In this document: in pieces, positions 52,794-61,630 of the stretch
Layout of the letters: each line of letters starts with the position of its first letter
How positions within the stretch are numbered: the stretch's first letter is position 1
DNA from: Paraburkholderia elongata
Lineage (GTDB): Bacteria; Pseudomonadota; Gammaproteobacteria; Burkholderiales; Burkholderiaceae
Assembly (NCBI RefSeq): GCF_013177735.1
Contig: NZ_WOEZ01000183.1
Span: 1 to 64,000, forward strand
Reading direction: 5' to 3'
DNA: 64,000 bases
Notes under the pieces: model-generated
Databases searched by the model: none
Told to the model about the DNA's origin: nothing
The model's input: the letters and a program-made list of their open reading frames with translations, nothing else
Program-made: the position numbers and the translations under genes

Positions 52794-53516
52794 TTATTTC
52801 ACCTCCCGGGTCTGAAACGACACGCGCTGCCACAAGACAAACGGCTCGCCGGGCGCGGGTTCGACAAAGAGCGCCGCGTGATCGAGAGCGAGCGGTCCGA
52901 GCGCGGGCGTTTTCGCCTGCCACCATGCAACCAGCGTCGCGCGCTCATCGGCATCGGCGAGCGAACTGGACAGCGTCATGTGAAAACGGAATTCGTCGAA
53001 GACGTACGGATAACCCCATTCGATCAGCAATGCACGTTGCCGTTCGCTCAACGGGGCTGCGAGACGGCGTGCGACATCGGAGGCGGACGGCTTGGCGCGT
53101 AATGGGTCGAGCGTTTGCAGCGCACTGGATGCAACGTGACGAATTTGCGCTTCGCCATCCGGATCAGCAGGACGTAGTGCGACGAAATCGCCGAGCGTCG
53201 CGGCTTCGACCGGTAGCGCGAACGGACTTTGCGTGCCGGCCCATGCGCGCGTCGTTTCCAGCAGATCTTGCTGGGTAACGCCTTCAGCAAGACTAAACGG
53301 CGCGACCAGCGTGCCGTGCCAACCATAGCGTCGCGGTGCTTCGGTTAGATCGGCCAACGGACGCGCCAAGTCTTCCGGTTGCGGCGACACACATCGGTCG
53401 CCGCTTTCCGCATCACGCCCCAACCACGCCGAACCCGCCTGCCACCACGCCGACTCGCGCGACGGCGCGTAATACACCGCGAAACGTGCCCCGGCGCCCC
53501 ATGCCGCGCCGCTCAT
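52794..53516 (-). CDS. DUF1045 phosphonate-operon 2H phosphoesterase
   Basis: A 240-aa member of the DUF1045 family regularly found with C-P lyase genes. Two H-x-T/S motifs, RYGWHGTLVAPF and FRFHMTLSSSL, define a 2H phosphoesterase fold, so hydrolysis of a cyclic ribose phosphate, comparable to PhnP, is a reasonable guess. No phnP gene lies in the window, which fits substitution. Overlaps phnF by four bases. Confidence 0.85.
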   Translation of the reverse strand: MSGAAWGAGARFAVYYAPSRESAWWQAGSAWLGRDAESGDRCVSPQPEDLARPLADLTEAPRRYGWHGTLVAPFSLAEGVTQQDLLETTRAWAGTQSPFALPVEAATLGDFVALRPADPDGEAQIRHVASSALQTLDPLRAKPSASDVARRLAAPLSERQRALLIEWGYPYVFDEFRFHMTLSSSLADADERATLVAWWQAKTPALGPLALDHAALFVEPAPGEPFVLWQRVSFQTREVK

Positions 53517-54271
53517 ACTTCGTGCTCCACCAGCAACTGCACACGGTCCGCAGCAAAATGCGTAAACCCGTATTTAATCGGCGTGCCTTCCAGATCGACG
53601 TCGACGTTTTCGACCCACAACACCGGCTGCTGCCGGTTGATATTCAAACGCCGCGCCACTTCCGGCTCAGGCAAGACGCTGCCGATACGGCTCCACTTGC
53701 GCAAATAATCGGGCACGCCCAATTCAGCCATGGACTTTGTGATGCTGCCGGTGCGCTCCAACACCTCCGGCAAGTTCGCAAAACGCGCGGCCGGATACCA
53801 GTTGCGCGCGAACGTGAGCGGCACGCCATCCGATTCATGCAGCGTCTCGATCCGGTAGACCGGCGCGCCCGCCCGCAGGCTGAGCGCCTTCGCGACATTC
53901 GGCTCGGCCTTCACGCGCGCGGCCGACAACATCGTGCCTGCCGCCGCATGATGCTGCTGGCGCAAGTTTTCTGTAAACCGCGTGCGCCGGCCAATCGTAT
54001 AGTCGATCGCGCCGGGTTGCACGAACGTGCCGCGTCCCTGCTCGACGCTGACGAGGCCCAATGCGGCAAGACCGAGCATGGCGCGACGCACGGTATGCCG
54101 GTTCACGTCGAAGCGCTTGGCCAGTTCGCCCTCGCTCGGCAAGCGGCCTTCTTCGCCGAAGCCGCTCGCAGCAATTTCTGCGGCCAGAATCTGCTCGATC
54201 TGCCGCCACACGGCAACGCCCGCGCCGCGTTCGAGCAGCGTGCCCGGCGTCGCGTTGTCGTTCGATGTCAT
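53513..54271 (-). CDS. phnF: GntR/HutC-type phosphonate regulator
   Basis: A 252-aa regulator with the winged helix GRLPSEGELAKRFDVNRHTVRRAMLGLAALGLV and a UTRA effector domain (PVYRIETLHESDGVPLTFARNWYPAARF). Heads the minus-strand group phnF-DUF1045-phnN and is divergent from phnG. A 20-bp palindrome with a HutC-type core lies in the shared promoter. Confidence 0.92.
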   Translation of the reverse strand: MTSNDNATPGTLLERGAGVAVWRQIEQILAAEIAASGFGEEGRLPSEGELAKRFDVNRHTVRRAMLGLAALGLVSVEQGRGTFVQPGAIDYTIGRRTRFTENLRQQHHAAAGTMLSAARVKAEPNVAKALSLRAGAPVYRIETLHESDGVPLTFARNWYPAARFANLPEVLERTGSITKSMAELGVPDYLRKWSRIGSVLPEPEVARRLNINRQQPVLWVENVDVDLEGTPIKYGFTHFAADRVQLLVEHEV

Positions 54272-54282
54272 GGTGCTGTCAT
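54265..54282 (+). promoter_or_regulatory. Possible Pho box for phnG operon
   Basis: TGTCA occurs at 54266 and 54277, exactly 11 bases apart, within ATGTCATGGTGCTGTCATT, which agrees with the CTGTCAT-N4-CTGTCAT Pho-box consensus in both halves except the first base and the spacer. It overlaps the phnF start codon and points toward phnG 170 bases away. Confidence 0.4.
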
Positions 54283-54385
54283 TCCCTTGGGTTCAAATAT
54301 TTGCTATGCCATGCATTGTAGTGCGCAAGCCGTGATGGAAATATGAAATGGCGGCCATGCGCGACAACGCCGGACAAGCATACCC

Positions 54386-54405
54386 CTAAACGTCTAGACG
54401 TTTAG
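54386..54405. promoter_or_regulatory. 20-bp perfect palindrome, candidate PhnF operator
   Basis: CTAAACGTCT / AGACGTTTAG is a perfect 20-bp palindrome, 48 bases upstream of the phnG start. Its centre GTCTAGAC fits the GTMTAKAC core known for HutC-subfamily GntR regulators, to which PhnF belongs. Position suits repression of the phnG operon. Confidence 0.75.
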
Positions 54406-54452
54406 ATGAATAGATGGTCAAATGTCCACTCGCTGGATCAACAGGAATTTCG

Positions 54453-54938
54453 ATGAGTGCCACTTCCGCCTCGCCTTCCTCCGCCATGCGGCGCGCATGG
54501 ATGGCCGTGCTAGCCCGCACGCCGCGCGCCGATCTCGAAACCGCACTGGATCGCGCGCTGCAAGGCGTCCCGCCCCCCGCTTACGACTGGCTGCGGCCAC
54601 CCGAAATCGGCCTCGCGATGGTGCGCGGACGGGTCGGCGGCAGCGGCGACCCGTTCAATCTCGGCGAAGCCACCGTCACGCGCGCCACGTTGCGTTTGCG
54701 CGCCACGGGTGACACAACGGCGGCCGTCGGCGTTGCGTGTCATCTGGGCCGCGACCGCCGCCGCGCCGAACTGGCGGCGCTGGCCGATGCGCTGCTGCAA
54801 ATGCCCGAGCATCACGCTGCCTTGCATCAGCAATTGATCGAGCCGTTTGCCGCACAGCAAGCCGCTGAACGCGCCGAGCGCAGACAGGACGCCGCAGCCA
54901 CGCGCGTCGAATTCTTCACGATGGTCCGGGGCGACTGA
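54453..54938 (+). CDS. phnG: C-P lyase core subunit PhnG
   Basis: Subunit of the PhnGHIJ core that transfers phosphonate to the ribose of ATP. The 161-aa sequence has RRAWMAVLARTPRADLETAL, RPPEIGLAMVRGRVGGSGDPFNLGE and TRATLRL, all family-typical. ATG 54453 follows ACAGGAATTTCG; the frame extends upstream without support. Overlaps phnH by one base. Confidence 0.93.
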   Translation: MSATSASPSSAMRRAWMAVLARTPRADLETALDRALQGVPPPAYDWLRPPEIGLAMVRGRVGGSGDPFNLGEATVTRATLRLRATGDTTAAVGVACHLGRDRRRAELAALADALLQMPEHHAALHQQLIEPFAAQQAAERAERRQDAAATRVEFFTMVRGD

Positions 54939-55561
54939 TGGAAAACTCACAGATTGCATTGTCCACTTCATTGGCTACATTGACGCCCGGTTTCGCAGAC
55001 CCGGTCCACGACACCCAGGCGGTATTCCGTACGTTGCTCGACGCGCTGTCGCGTCCCGGCACGGTGGGCGTCGTTGAAAACGGTTTGCCGGAGGTGCGGG
55101 AGACTCGCGCCGCGCTCGCTGCATTCGCCGCATTGCTGACGTTGTGCGACTACGCCACGCCCGTATGGCTCGCACAAGCCGATACGGCGCTGGCGTCGGC
55201 ACTGCGTTTTCATACGGGCGCGCCGCTCGTCGACGAACCGGGACTTGCCGCGTTCGCCTATATCCACGACGCAAGCGCAATGCCGGCACTGGAAAGCTTT
55301 CCGCTCGGCGAAGCGGAATCGCCTGAGCGCTCGGTGACGTTGCTGATCCGCGTCGAAGCACTGACGGGTGGCACGCCGGTCGTGCTGAGCGGCCCCGGCA
55401 TTCAGCACACCACAACGATCGCGCCGGTCGGTCTGCCCGAGAACTTCTGGCGCGAACGCGCCGCCCTCGCGCCGCTCTTTCCGTGCGGCATCGATTGTTA
55501 TCTCGTCTGCGGCAGCTCGTTGATCGGCCTGCCGCGCACAACTCAAGCGAAGGTGAACTGA
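54938..55561 (+). CDS. phnH: C-P lyase core subunit PhnH
   Basis: PLP-transferase-fold subunit of the C-P lyase core complex, 207 aa. Recognisable are PGFADPVHDTQAVFRTLLDALSRPG near the N terminus and VLSGPGIQ...PENFWRERAAL towards the C terminus. Start and stop overlap its neighbours by single bases, so expression is tightly coupled. Confidence 0.93.
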   Translation: MENSQIALSTSLATLTPGFADPVHDTQAVFRTLLDALSRPGTVGVVENGLPEVRETRAALAAFAALLTLCDYATPVWLAQADTALASALRFHTGAPLVDEPGLAAFAYIHDASAMPALESFPLGEAESPERSVTLLIRVEALTGGTPVVLSGPGIQHTTTIAPVGLPENFWRERAALAPLFPCGIDCYLVCGSSLIGLPRTTQAKVN

Positions 55562-56712
55562 TGTACGTTGCCGTCAAGGGTGGAGAACGCGCGATCGAAG
55601 CGTCGTGGCGTCTGCTCGACAAGGCGCGCCGCGGCGATACGCGGCTGGCCGAACTCAGCGTCGCGCAGATTCGCGAGCAATTACGCCTCGCCGTCGCGCG
55701 AGTGATGACCGAAGGTTCGGTCTACGACGAAGAACTCGCCGCGCTCGCGATCAAACAGGCCGCGGGCGATCTGGTCGAAGCGATCTTTCTGTTGCGTGCG
55801 TATCGCACCACGTTGCCGCGTTTCGGTTATACGCAGGCGATCGACACGGAAGCCATGCAAGTGGAGCGCCGCATTTCGGCAACGTTCAAGGACGTGCCCG
55901 GCGGGCAGTTGCTCGGCGCGACTTACGATTACACGCAGCGTCTGCTGGATTTCGCGTTGCTCGCCGAAGGCGATGCCGGAACCGATGCGGCCGCAACCAA
56001 ATCTTCCGATCATGCCGCGCAGTCCGCAGCAGAGGCCATGCCACGCGTGGTCACGCTGCTCGACAAGGAAGGCCTAATCGAACAGGAACGCCCTACGCCG
56101 GAAGCGCCGGAACCCGGCGACCTCTCGCGTGAGCCGCTCGCCTTTCCCGCGAGCCGCGCCACGCGTTTGCAAAATCTCGCTCGCGGCGACGAAGGCTTCC
56201 TGCTCGCCATGGGCTACGCCACGCAACGCGGCTATGCGCATTCGCATCCATTTGCCGGCGAGATCCGCTTCGGCACGATCGCCGTCGAAATGGAACTCGA
56301 CGAGTTGGGTGAGGCGGTCGAAATCGGCGACATCGACGTCACCGAATGCCAGATGATCAACCAGTTCGCCGGCAGCGGCGACGTGCCGCCTGCTTTCACG
56401 CAAGGCTATGGCCTCGCGTTCGGACACTCGGAGCGCAAAGCGATGGCGATGGCACTGGTGGATCGCGCGTTGCGCGCCGAGGAACTCGGTGAAACGCTCG
56501 GCTCGCCGACGCAGGACATCGAATTCATGCTCTCGCATAGCGATAACGTCGAAGCATCCGGCTTCGTTCAGCATTTGAAACTGCCTCACTACGTCGACTT
56601 CCAGTCCGAGCTCGAACTCGTAAGACGCCTGCGCGCGCAACACGGCACGACGGGTAAAACCCAGAGCAACGATCAAAGCAAGGACCACGATCAGCAGGAG
56701 CAAGCCGCATGA
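55561..56712 (+). CDS. phnI: C-P lyase nucleosidase subunit PhnI
   Basis: Subunit that displaces adenine from ATP in the first C-P lyase step, 383 aa. It begins MYVAVKGGERAIEASWRLLD and contains RRISATFKDVPGGQLLGATYDYTQRLLDF and FAGSGDVPPAFTQGYGLAFGHSERKA. TGATG overlap with phnH and ATGA overlap with phnJ. The glutamine/asparagine-rich tail (TQSNDQSKDHDQQEQ) is variable among homologues. Confidence 0.95.
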   Translation: MYVAVKGGERAIEASWRLLDKARRGDTRLAELSVAQIREQLRLAVARVMTEGSVYDEELAALAIKQAAGDLVEAIFLLRAYRTTLPRFGYTQAIDTEAMQVERRISATFKDVPGGQLLGATYDYTQRLLDFALLAEGDAGTDAAATKSSDHAAQSAAEAMPRVVTLLDKEGLIEQERPTPEAPEPGDLSREPLAFPASRATRLQNLARGDEGFLLAMGYATQRGYAHSHPFAGEIRFGTIAVEMELDELGEAVEIGDIDVTECQMINQFAGSGDVPPAFTQGYGLAFGHSERKAMAMALVDRALRAEELGETLGSPTQDIEFMLSHSDNVEASGFVQHLKLPHYVDFQSELELVRRLRAQHGTTGKTQSNDQSKDHDQQEQAA

Positions 56713-57632
56713 ACGCGCCGGACACCTGCCTCACCACCGCTTCATACGACAGTGCCGCCCACGGCTACAACTTCGCCTACCTCGACGAGCAGACCAAGCG
56801 CATGCTGCGCCGCGCGCTGCTCAAGGCGGTCGCCGTGCCGGGCTATCAGGTGCCGTTCGGCTCGCGGGAAATGCCCTTGCCATACGGCTGGGGCACGGGC
56901 GGCATTCAGGTGACCGCGGCGATCATCGGCAAGAGCGATACGCTGAAGGTCATCGATCAGGGCTCCGACGAAACCACCAACGCGGTCAACATCCGCCGCT
57001 TCTTCGCGCGCACCACGGGCGTCGCGACCACGCGCCGCGCGACCGAAGCGACGATCATCCAGACACGTCATCGGATTCCCGAAGCGCCGCTCACCAATAA
57101 GCAGATTCTGGTCTATCAGGTGCCGATGCCCGAACCGTTATTTCGCCTTGAGCCGCGCGTCGCCGAATGCAAGAAGTTGCACGCACTAGCCGATTACGGG
57201 TTGATCAGTGTGAAGCTGTACGAGGACATCGTCCATCACGGCAGCATCGCCACCACGTACGATTACCCGGTGATGGTCAACCACCGCTATCTGAGTTCGC
57301 CCTCGCCGATTCCGAAGTTCGACAACCCGAAGATGCATATGAATCCCGCGCTGCAATTGTTCGGCGCCGGCCGCGAGCGGCGCATTTACGCCATACCGCC
57401 GTACACCGCCGTGCGCAGTCTCGACTTCGACGATCATCCGTTCGAGGTGCAGAAGTGGCAGCACGCGTGTGCGCTGTGCGGATCGACGGAAAGCTTCCTC
57501 GACGAAATGATAGTGGACGACGCCGGCAAGCGCATGTTCGTTTGCTCGGATAGCGACTACTGCCATGAACGCCGCGGCGATCAGGATCTCGAGCTGCCGT
57601 CATACGAAGCGCGCAAAGGAGAAACCGCATGA
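56709..57632 (+). CDS. phnJ: Carbon-phosphorus lyase PhnJ
   Basis: Radical SAM-type enzyme that breaks the C-P bond, releasing alkane and ribose 1,2-cyclic phosphate 5-phosphate. The 307-aa protein carries the iron-sulfur cysteines in the family pattern CX2CX21CX5C, beginning HACALCGS and ending FVCSDSDYC. All four cysteines of the characterised enzyme are therefore present. YNFAYLDEQTKRMLRRALLK near the N terminus is also conserved. Confidence 0.96.
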   Translation: MNAPDTCLTTASYDSAAHGYNFAYLDEQTKRMLRRALLKAVAVPGYQVPFGSREMPLPYGWGTGGIQVTAAIIGKSDTLKVIDQGSDETTNAVNIRRFFARTTGVATTRRATEATIIQTRHRIPEAPLTNKQILVYQVPMPEPLFRLEPRVAECKKLHALADYGLISVKLYEDIVHHGSIATTYDYPVMVNHRYLSSPSPIPKFDNPKMHMNPALQLFGAGRERRIYAIPPYTAVRSLDFDDHPFEVQKWQHACALCGSTESFLDEMIVDDAGKRMFVCSDSDYCHERRGDQDLELPSYEARKGETA

Positions 57633-58399
57633 CGCCGCTGTTGAGCGCCCGTTCGCTCACCAAACAATTTGGCGGCCGCAACGGCTGCAGGAACGTCAGC
57701 TTCGATCTTTATCCGGGCGAGGTGCTGTGCATCGTCGGCGAATCCGGCTCGGGCAAGACTACGCTGCTCAATGCACTCGCCCTGAAAACCGAAGCCGATA
57801 GCGGCTCGCTCCACTACACGGCCACGCATGGCGAAAAGCTCGATCTGTTCGCCTTGTCCGAACCGCGCCAGCGTCTGTTGATGCGCACCGAGTGGGGTTT
57901 CGTGCAGCAGAATCCGCGCGATGGCCTGCGCAGCGGCGTCTCCGCCGGCGCGAATATCGGCGAGCCATTGATGGCGGTCGGGGCCCGCCACTATGGCGAT
58001 ATTCGCCGCACGGCAACGCAGTGGATGGAGCGCGTCGAACTCGACGCCACACGCATCGACGAATTTCCGGCCGCGTTTTCCGGCGGCATGCAGCAGCGTT
58101 TGCAGATCGCGCGTAATCTCGTCACCGGTCCACGCCTCGTCTTCATGGACGAGCCGACCGCCGGTCTCGACGTATCGGTGCAGGCACGCCTGCTCGATCT
58201 GCTGCGCACGCTGACGTCCACACTGCATCTGTCGGTGCTGATCGTGACGCACGATATCGGCGTGGCGCGCCTGCTTGCGCATCGCTTGATGGTCATGCAA
58301 GGCGGCGAAGTGGTCGAGGCCGGTCTGACGGACCAGGTGCTCGACGATCCGCAGCATCCGTACACGCAAACGCTGGTTTCCTCGGTTCTGCCGGTTTGA
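57629..58399 (+). CDS. phnK: C-P lyase ATP-binding protein PhnK
   Basis: ABC-type ATPase, 256 aa, that binds the PhnGHIJ core rather than a permease. Walker A GESGSGKTTLL, signature FSGGMQQRLQIARNL, Walker B LVFMDEPTAGLDVSV and the H loop IVTHDIG are intact. A PhnK/DppD-like WGFVQQNPRDGLR is present. Overlaps phnJ by four bases. Confidence 0.95.
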   Translation: MTPLLSARSLTKQFGGRNGCRNVSFDLYPGEVLCIVGESGSGKTTLLNALALKTEADSGSLHYTATHGEKLDLFALSEPRQRLLMRTEWGFVQQNPRDGLRSGVSAGANIGEPLMAVGARHYGDIRRTATQWMERVELDATRIDEFPAAFSGGMQQRLQIARNLVTGPRLVFMDEPTAGLDVSVQARLLDLLRTLTSTLHLSVLIVTHDIGVARLLAHRLMVMQGGEVVEAGLTDQVLDDPQHPYTQTLVSSVLPV

Positions 58400-58407
58400 G
58401 GCTCACA

Positions 58408-59175
58408 ATGCGATCCATTGAAACAAGCAAGGAATCACAGGCCGCTGAACGCGCGTTCAGCGAGAACAACGCACTGATGCTGCGCGCGGTCGGCATCGGC
58501 AAGACTTTCACGCTGCACGGCCAGGGCGGCGTGCAGATCGAAGCGCTCGCGGATGTGTCGCTCAATGTCGAACGCGGCGAGTGTGTCGTACTGGTCGGGC
58601 CTTCAGGCGCTGGCAAGAGTACGCTGCTGCGCTGTCTGTACGGCAATTACTTGGCCAGTACGGGCTCCATTGCGATTCGCGACGCGGCGGCGAATGACGG
58701 GCCGCCGGTGTCGATCACCGGCGCCGAGCCGCATGATGTGCTGCGCCTGCGCCGCGGGGTGGTCGGCTACGTCAGCCAGTTTCTGCGCGTGATTCCGCGC
58801 GTGCCGACGCTTACGCTCGTCGCCGAACCGCTGCTGTCACGCGGTGTCGCGGAAGACGAAGCCCGCGCGCGTGCTGCTGCCCTGCTGGCGAGATTGAACG
58901 TGCCCGAGCGACTGTGGTCGCTCGCGCCCGCCACCTTCTCCGGCGGCGAACAACAGCGCGTGAACATCGCCCGCGGTTTGATCGCCGGGCATCCGCTGCT
59001 GCTGCTCGACGAACCCACCGCCTCGCTCGACGCGGAGAACCGCGACGTGGTCGCCGATCTGATCGTCGAAGCACGCGAGCGTGGCGCGGCGATCGTCGGC
59101 ATCTTTCACGACGAAGATACCCGCAGCAAAGTGGCCACGCGCCGTTTTGAACTCCAGCCGCCGCTACGTCACTAA
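58408..59175 (+). CDS. phnL: C-P lyase ATP-binding protein PhnL
   Basis: Second ABC-type ATPase of the machinery, 255 aa. Walker A GPSGAGKSTLL, signature FSGGEQQRVNIARGL, Walker B LLLLDEPTASLD, H loop FHDEDTRSK. The LRLRRGVVGYVSQFLRVIPRV segment is typical of PhnL. ATG 58408 preferred; TTG 58396 would overlap phnK. Followed by a 13-bp tandem array before phnM. Confidence 0.94.
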   Translation: MRSIETSKESQAAERAFSENNALMLRAVGIGKTFTLHGQGGVQIEALADVSLNVERGECVVLVGPSGAGKSTLLRCLYGNYLASTGSIAIRDAAANDGPPVSITGAEPHDVLRLRRGVVGYVSQFLRVIPRVPTLTLVAEPLLSRGVAEDEARARAAALLARLNVPERLWSLAPATFSGGEQQRVNIARGLIAGHPLLLLDEPTASLDAENRDVVADLIVEARERGAAIVGIFHDEDTRSKVATRRFELQPPLRH

Positions 59176-59189
59176 CTGACACGAACCGG

Positions 59190-59267
59190 CACTAAACTGA
59201 ACCACTGAGTTGAAACATTGAGTCGAAGCACTTAATCGAAGCACTGCGGCGCAACACTCAATCAAGA
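59190..59267 (+). repeat. Six degenerate 13-bp tandem units between phnL and phnM
   Basis: Consecutive 13-base units beginning CACT: CACTAAACTGAAC, CACTGAGTTGAAA, CATTGAGTCGAAG, CACTTAATCGAAG, CACTGCGGCGCAA and CACTCAATCAAGA, ending 19 bases before the phnM start. The phase is strict although the sequence drifts. No hairpin is predicted by eye. Confidence 0.85.
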
Positions 59268-59286
59268 CAGACTACGGAGCAAGTCG

Positions 59287-60420
59287 ATGTTGATCAGGAA
59301 CGCTCGCATCGTGACGCGAGACGAAGTATTTACCGGTGTGATACGCATTGAAGACGGCGTGATTCGCGACGTCGAGCGTGGCACGACCTCGGCGCGTGAA
59401 GCGGAAGATTGGAACGGCGACTATCTCTTGCCGGGACTGATCGAACTGCACACGGACAACCTCGAGAAACATCTGGCGCCGCGGCCGGGCGTGCAGTGGA
59501 ATACGGATGCCGCCTTCGTGATCCACGACGCGCAAGTGGCGGCGGCCGGCATCACCACGGTGTTCGATGCCCTCGCGATCGGTTCGCGCTCGAACGTCGG
59601 GCTGCGCGGCCGCGATCTGCAAACGCAATGCGCCGAATCCCTCACGCGCTTCTCCGAGCGCAAGCTGCTGCGCGCCGAACACTTTCTGCATCTGCGCTGC
59701 GAAATCGCCACCGCCGACGTGGTCGAGGTGTTCGATTCGTTGTGCGCGCATCCATTGCTGCGGCTCGCCTCGGTGATGGATCACACGCCCGGCCAACGTC
59801 AATGGCACGACCGCGAACAATGGCGCCGCTTCCAGGAGCGCAACGGCAAGCTGACTGACGAACACGTAGCGACCGCGTTGACCGAACTGTCCATCGAGCA
59901 GGAACGTTACGCCGACGCGCACCGTCGCGAGATCGTCGCACGCTGCAACCGGCTCGGCATTCCGGTGGCAAGCCATGACGACACGCTGATCGAGCACGTC
60001 GAACAGGCCAAGGCCGAAGGCATCGTGCTGGCGGAATTTCCGACCACCCGCATCGCTGCCGAGGCGGCACGCGAGCACGGCATTTCGACCATCATGGGGG
60101 CGCCGAATATCGTGCGCGGCGGCTCCCATTCAGGCAACGTGTCGGCGCTCGAACTGGCGAAGGCCGACTTGCTCGATATCCTGTCCTCGGACTACGTTCC
60201 TTCCAGTTTGATGACCGCCGTATTCGAACTCGTCGGCAAGGCCGGCTGGACCCTGCCGCGCGCCATGGCGACGGTCTCCGCCGAACCCGCCCGCACGGCG
60301 GGCTTGCATGACCGCGGGGCGATCGAAGCGGGCTTGCGCGCGGACTTCGTGCGCGTCACGATGCTCGACACACTGCCGGTGCCACGCGCGACGTATCGCG
60401 CCGGAACGCGGATTGTCTGA
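59287..60420 (+). CDS. phnM: RPnTP diphosphohydrolase PhnM
   Basis: Amidohydrolase-superfamily enzyme that removes pyrophosphate from the ribose-phosphonate triphosphate made by PhnGHIL. The 377-aa protein has the metal-binding LPGLIELHTDNLEKHLAPRPG, later SVMDHTPGQRQW, VASHDDTLIEHVEQA, and the C-terminal metal-dependent region GAPNIVRGGSHSGNVSA and LSSDYVPSSLM. CGGAGCAAGTCG precedes the start. Confidence 0.95.
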   Translation: MLIRNARIVTRDEVFTGVIRIEDGVIRDVERGTTSAREAEDWNGDYLLPGLIELHTDNLEKHLAPRPGVQWNTDAAFVIHDAQVAAAGITTVFDALAIGSRSNVGLRGRDLQTQCAESLTRFSERKLLRAEHFLHLRCEIATADVVEVFDSLCAHPLLRLASVMDHTPGQRQWHDREQWRRFQERNGKLTDEHVATALTELSIEQERYADAHRREIVARCNRLGIPVASHDDTLIEHVEQAKAEGIVLAEFPTTRIAAEAAREHGISTIMGAPNIVRGGSHSGNVSALELAKADLLDILSSDYVPSSLMTAVFELVGKAGWTLPRAMATVSAEPARTAGLHDRGAIEAGLRADFVRVTMLDTLPVPRATYRAGTRIV

Positions 60421-60429
60421 CGATGTTGT

Positions 60430-60720
60430 TCAGGCCTCGCTGGTTGCGGGCAACAGCGGTTCAACCGCGGCCCAGCGCGTCCAGCGGGGCGTCTGGTCAG
60501 GCGCTTCGACGCGCAGGGTGCGCGAGCCGTCCCCGAATACGAGAGATTCGATATTGCATGCGATCCCATCTTCAATGCCGGCTTCGCGCACGTGACCGGA
60601 TTGGTAGGTGAAACTGAGATTGCCTTCCCGCAACAAGTCGAGATAGGTGTCGAAGTCAGTTGTTGATGAACGTGTAGCCCAACGATTCAGGAGGGTGGCG
60701 GCGATTTCGGCGTCGTACAT
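60430..60720 (-). CDS. Hypothetical protein, SnoaL-like size
   Basis: A 96-aa protein starting MYDAEIAATLLNRWATRSST at ATG 60720 after GAGAGGTACAAA. It contains FDTYLDLLREGNLSFTYQSG and RTLRVEAPDQTPRWTRWA. I do not recognise the family; the acidic, tryptophan-containing sequence and clear ribosome-binding site support a real gene. It converges on phnM with a nine-base gap. Confidence 0.65.
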   Translation of the reverse strand: MYDAEIAATLLNRWATRSSTTDFDTYLDLLREGNLSFTYQSGHVREAGIEDGIACNIESLVFGDGSRTLRVEAPDQTPRWTRWAAVEPLLPATSEA

Positions 60721-60819
60721 TTTGTACCTCTCTGGGCATATATGCCGTATCCCGACTATAGCTGAAAAAGTAAGACTTGTGCTGCACCGCACCATTACCT
60801 GCTCACTACACCCCTTTCT

Positions 60820-61584
60820 ATGACTGCTCGCGCTCTAAACCGTCATTTTCCGCGCATGTCTTGCGTGATCTGCGCCTATAACGAGGCACCTCGCATCGGC
60901 ACGGTGCTCGCCGTGGCCTGCGCCCACCCTTTGCTCGGCGAGATCATCGTGGTGGACGACGGTTCAACCGACGGCACCGCTGAAATAGTCGAACGCTTCG
61001 CGTCCGTGCGGCTGATTCGATGCTCGGAGAACCGTGGCAAAAGCGCCGCTATGGCAGCCGGAATCGCCGCGGCAACAGGCGAGTTGCTCATGCTGCTCGA
61101 TGCCGATCTGAAAGGGTTGACCGCCGAGTGCATCAGCGCGCTCGCCCTTCCCGTTTTGCAAGGCAAAGCGCAAGTCAGCCTGAGCCTGCGCCAGAACAGC
61201 CTGCTGGCGTTTCGCGCCATCGGTCTCGATTTCGTCTCCGGTGAACGGGTCGTCAGAAAAGCGCTGCTAAGCGAGGTCCTGCAGGAGGTTCACGGCTTGC
61301 CGCGCTTCGGGGTCGAAGTGTTCATGAACCGCCGCATCATCGAGCGCCGCCTGCCTATCGCGGTCACTCACTGGCCGCGCGTCACGCAGGCTCGCAAAAC
61401 CGAAAAACTCGGCTACTGGAAAGGCTTGCGCGCGGAATGGCGCATGATCGCGGACCTCTTCAAGGCTGTTTATCCGCTTGCGCTGATTTCACAGACCTTT
61501 CAATTACTCTACTTACGCATCGACCACGGCCCACGGGCGAGTTTTGCGGCACGCATGAAAAAAGTGCCCGATAGTCCACGCTGA
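60820..61584 (+). CDS. Family 2 glycosyltransferase
   Basis: A 254-aa GT2-type transferase (GT-A fold). CVICAYNEAPRIGTVLAVAC, EIIVVDDGSTDGTAEIVERF and LLMLLDADLKGL (metal-binding DxD) define the nucleotide-sugar site. A short C-terminal amphipathic helix is possible, but no clear membrane span is present. It is convergent with the UPF0104 membrane protein, with which it might share a lipid-modifying role. Confidence 0.88.
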   Translation: MTARALNRHFPRMSCVICAYNEAPRIGTVLAVACAHPLLGEIIVVDDGSTDGTAEIVERFASVRLIRCSENRGKSAAMAAGIAAATGELLMLLDADLKGLTAECISALALPVLQGKAQVSLSLRQNSLLAFRAIGLDFVSGERVVRKALLSEVLQEVHGLPRFGVEVFMNRRIIERRLPIAVTHWPRVTQARKTEKLGYWKGLRAEWRMIADLFKAVYPLALISQTFQLLYLRIDHGPRASFAARMKKVPDSPR

Positions 61585-61630
61585 TGCGCTCACGGAGCGG
61601 AGCCATCCGTTCGCACCTAGCCTCGACGGC

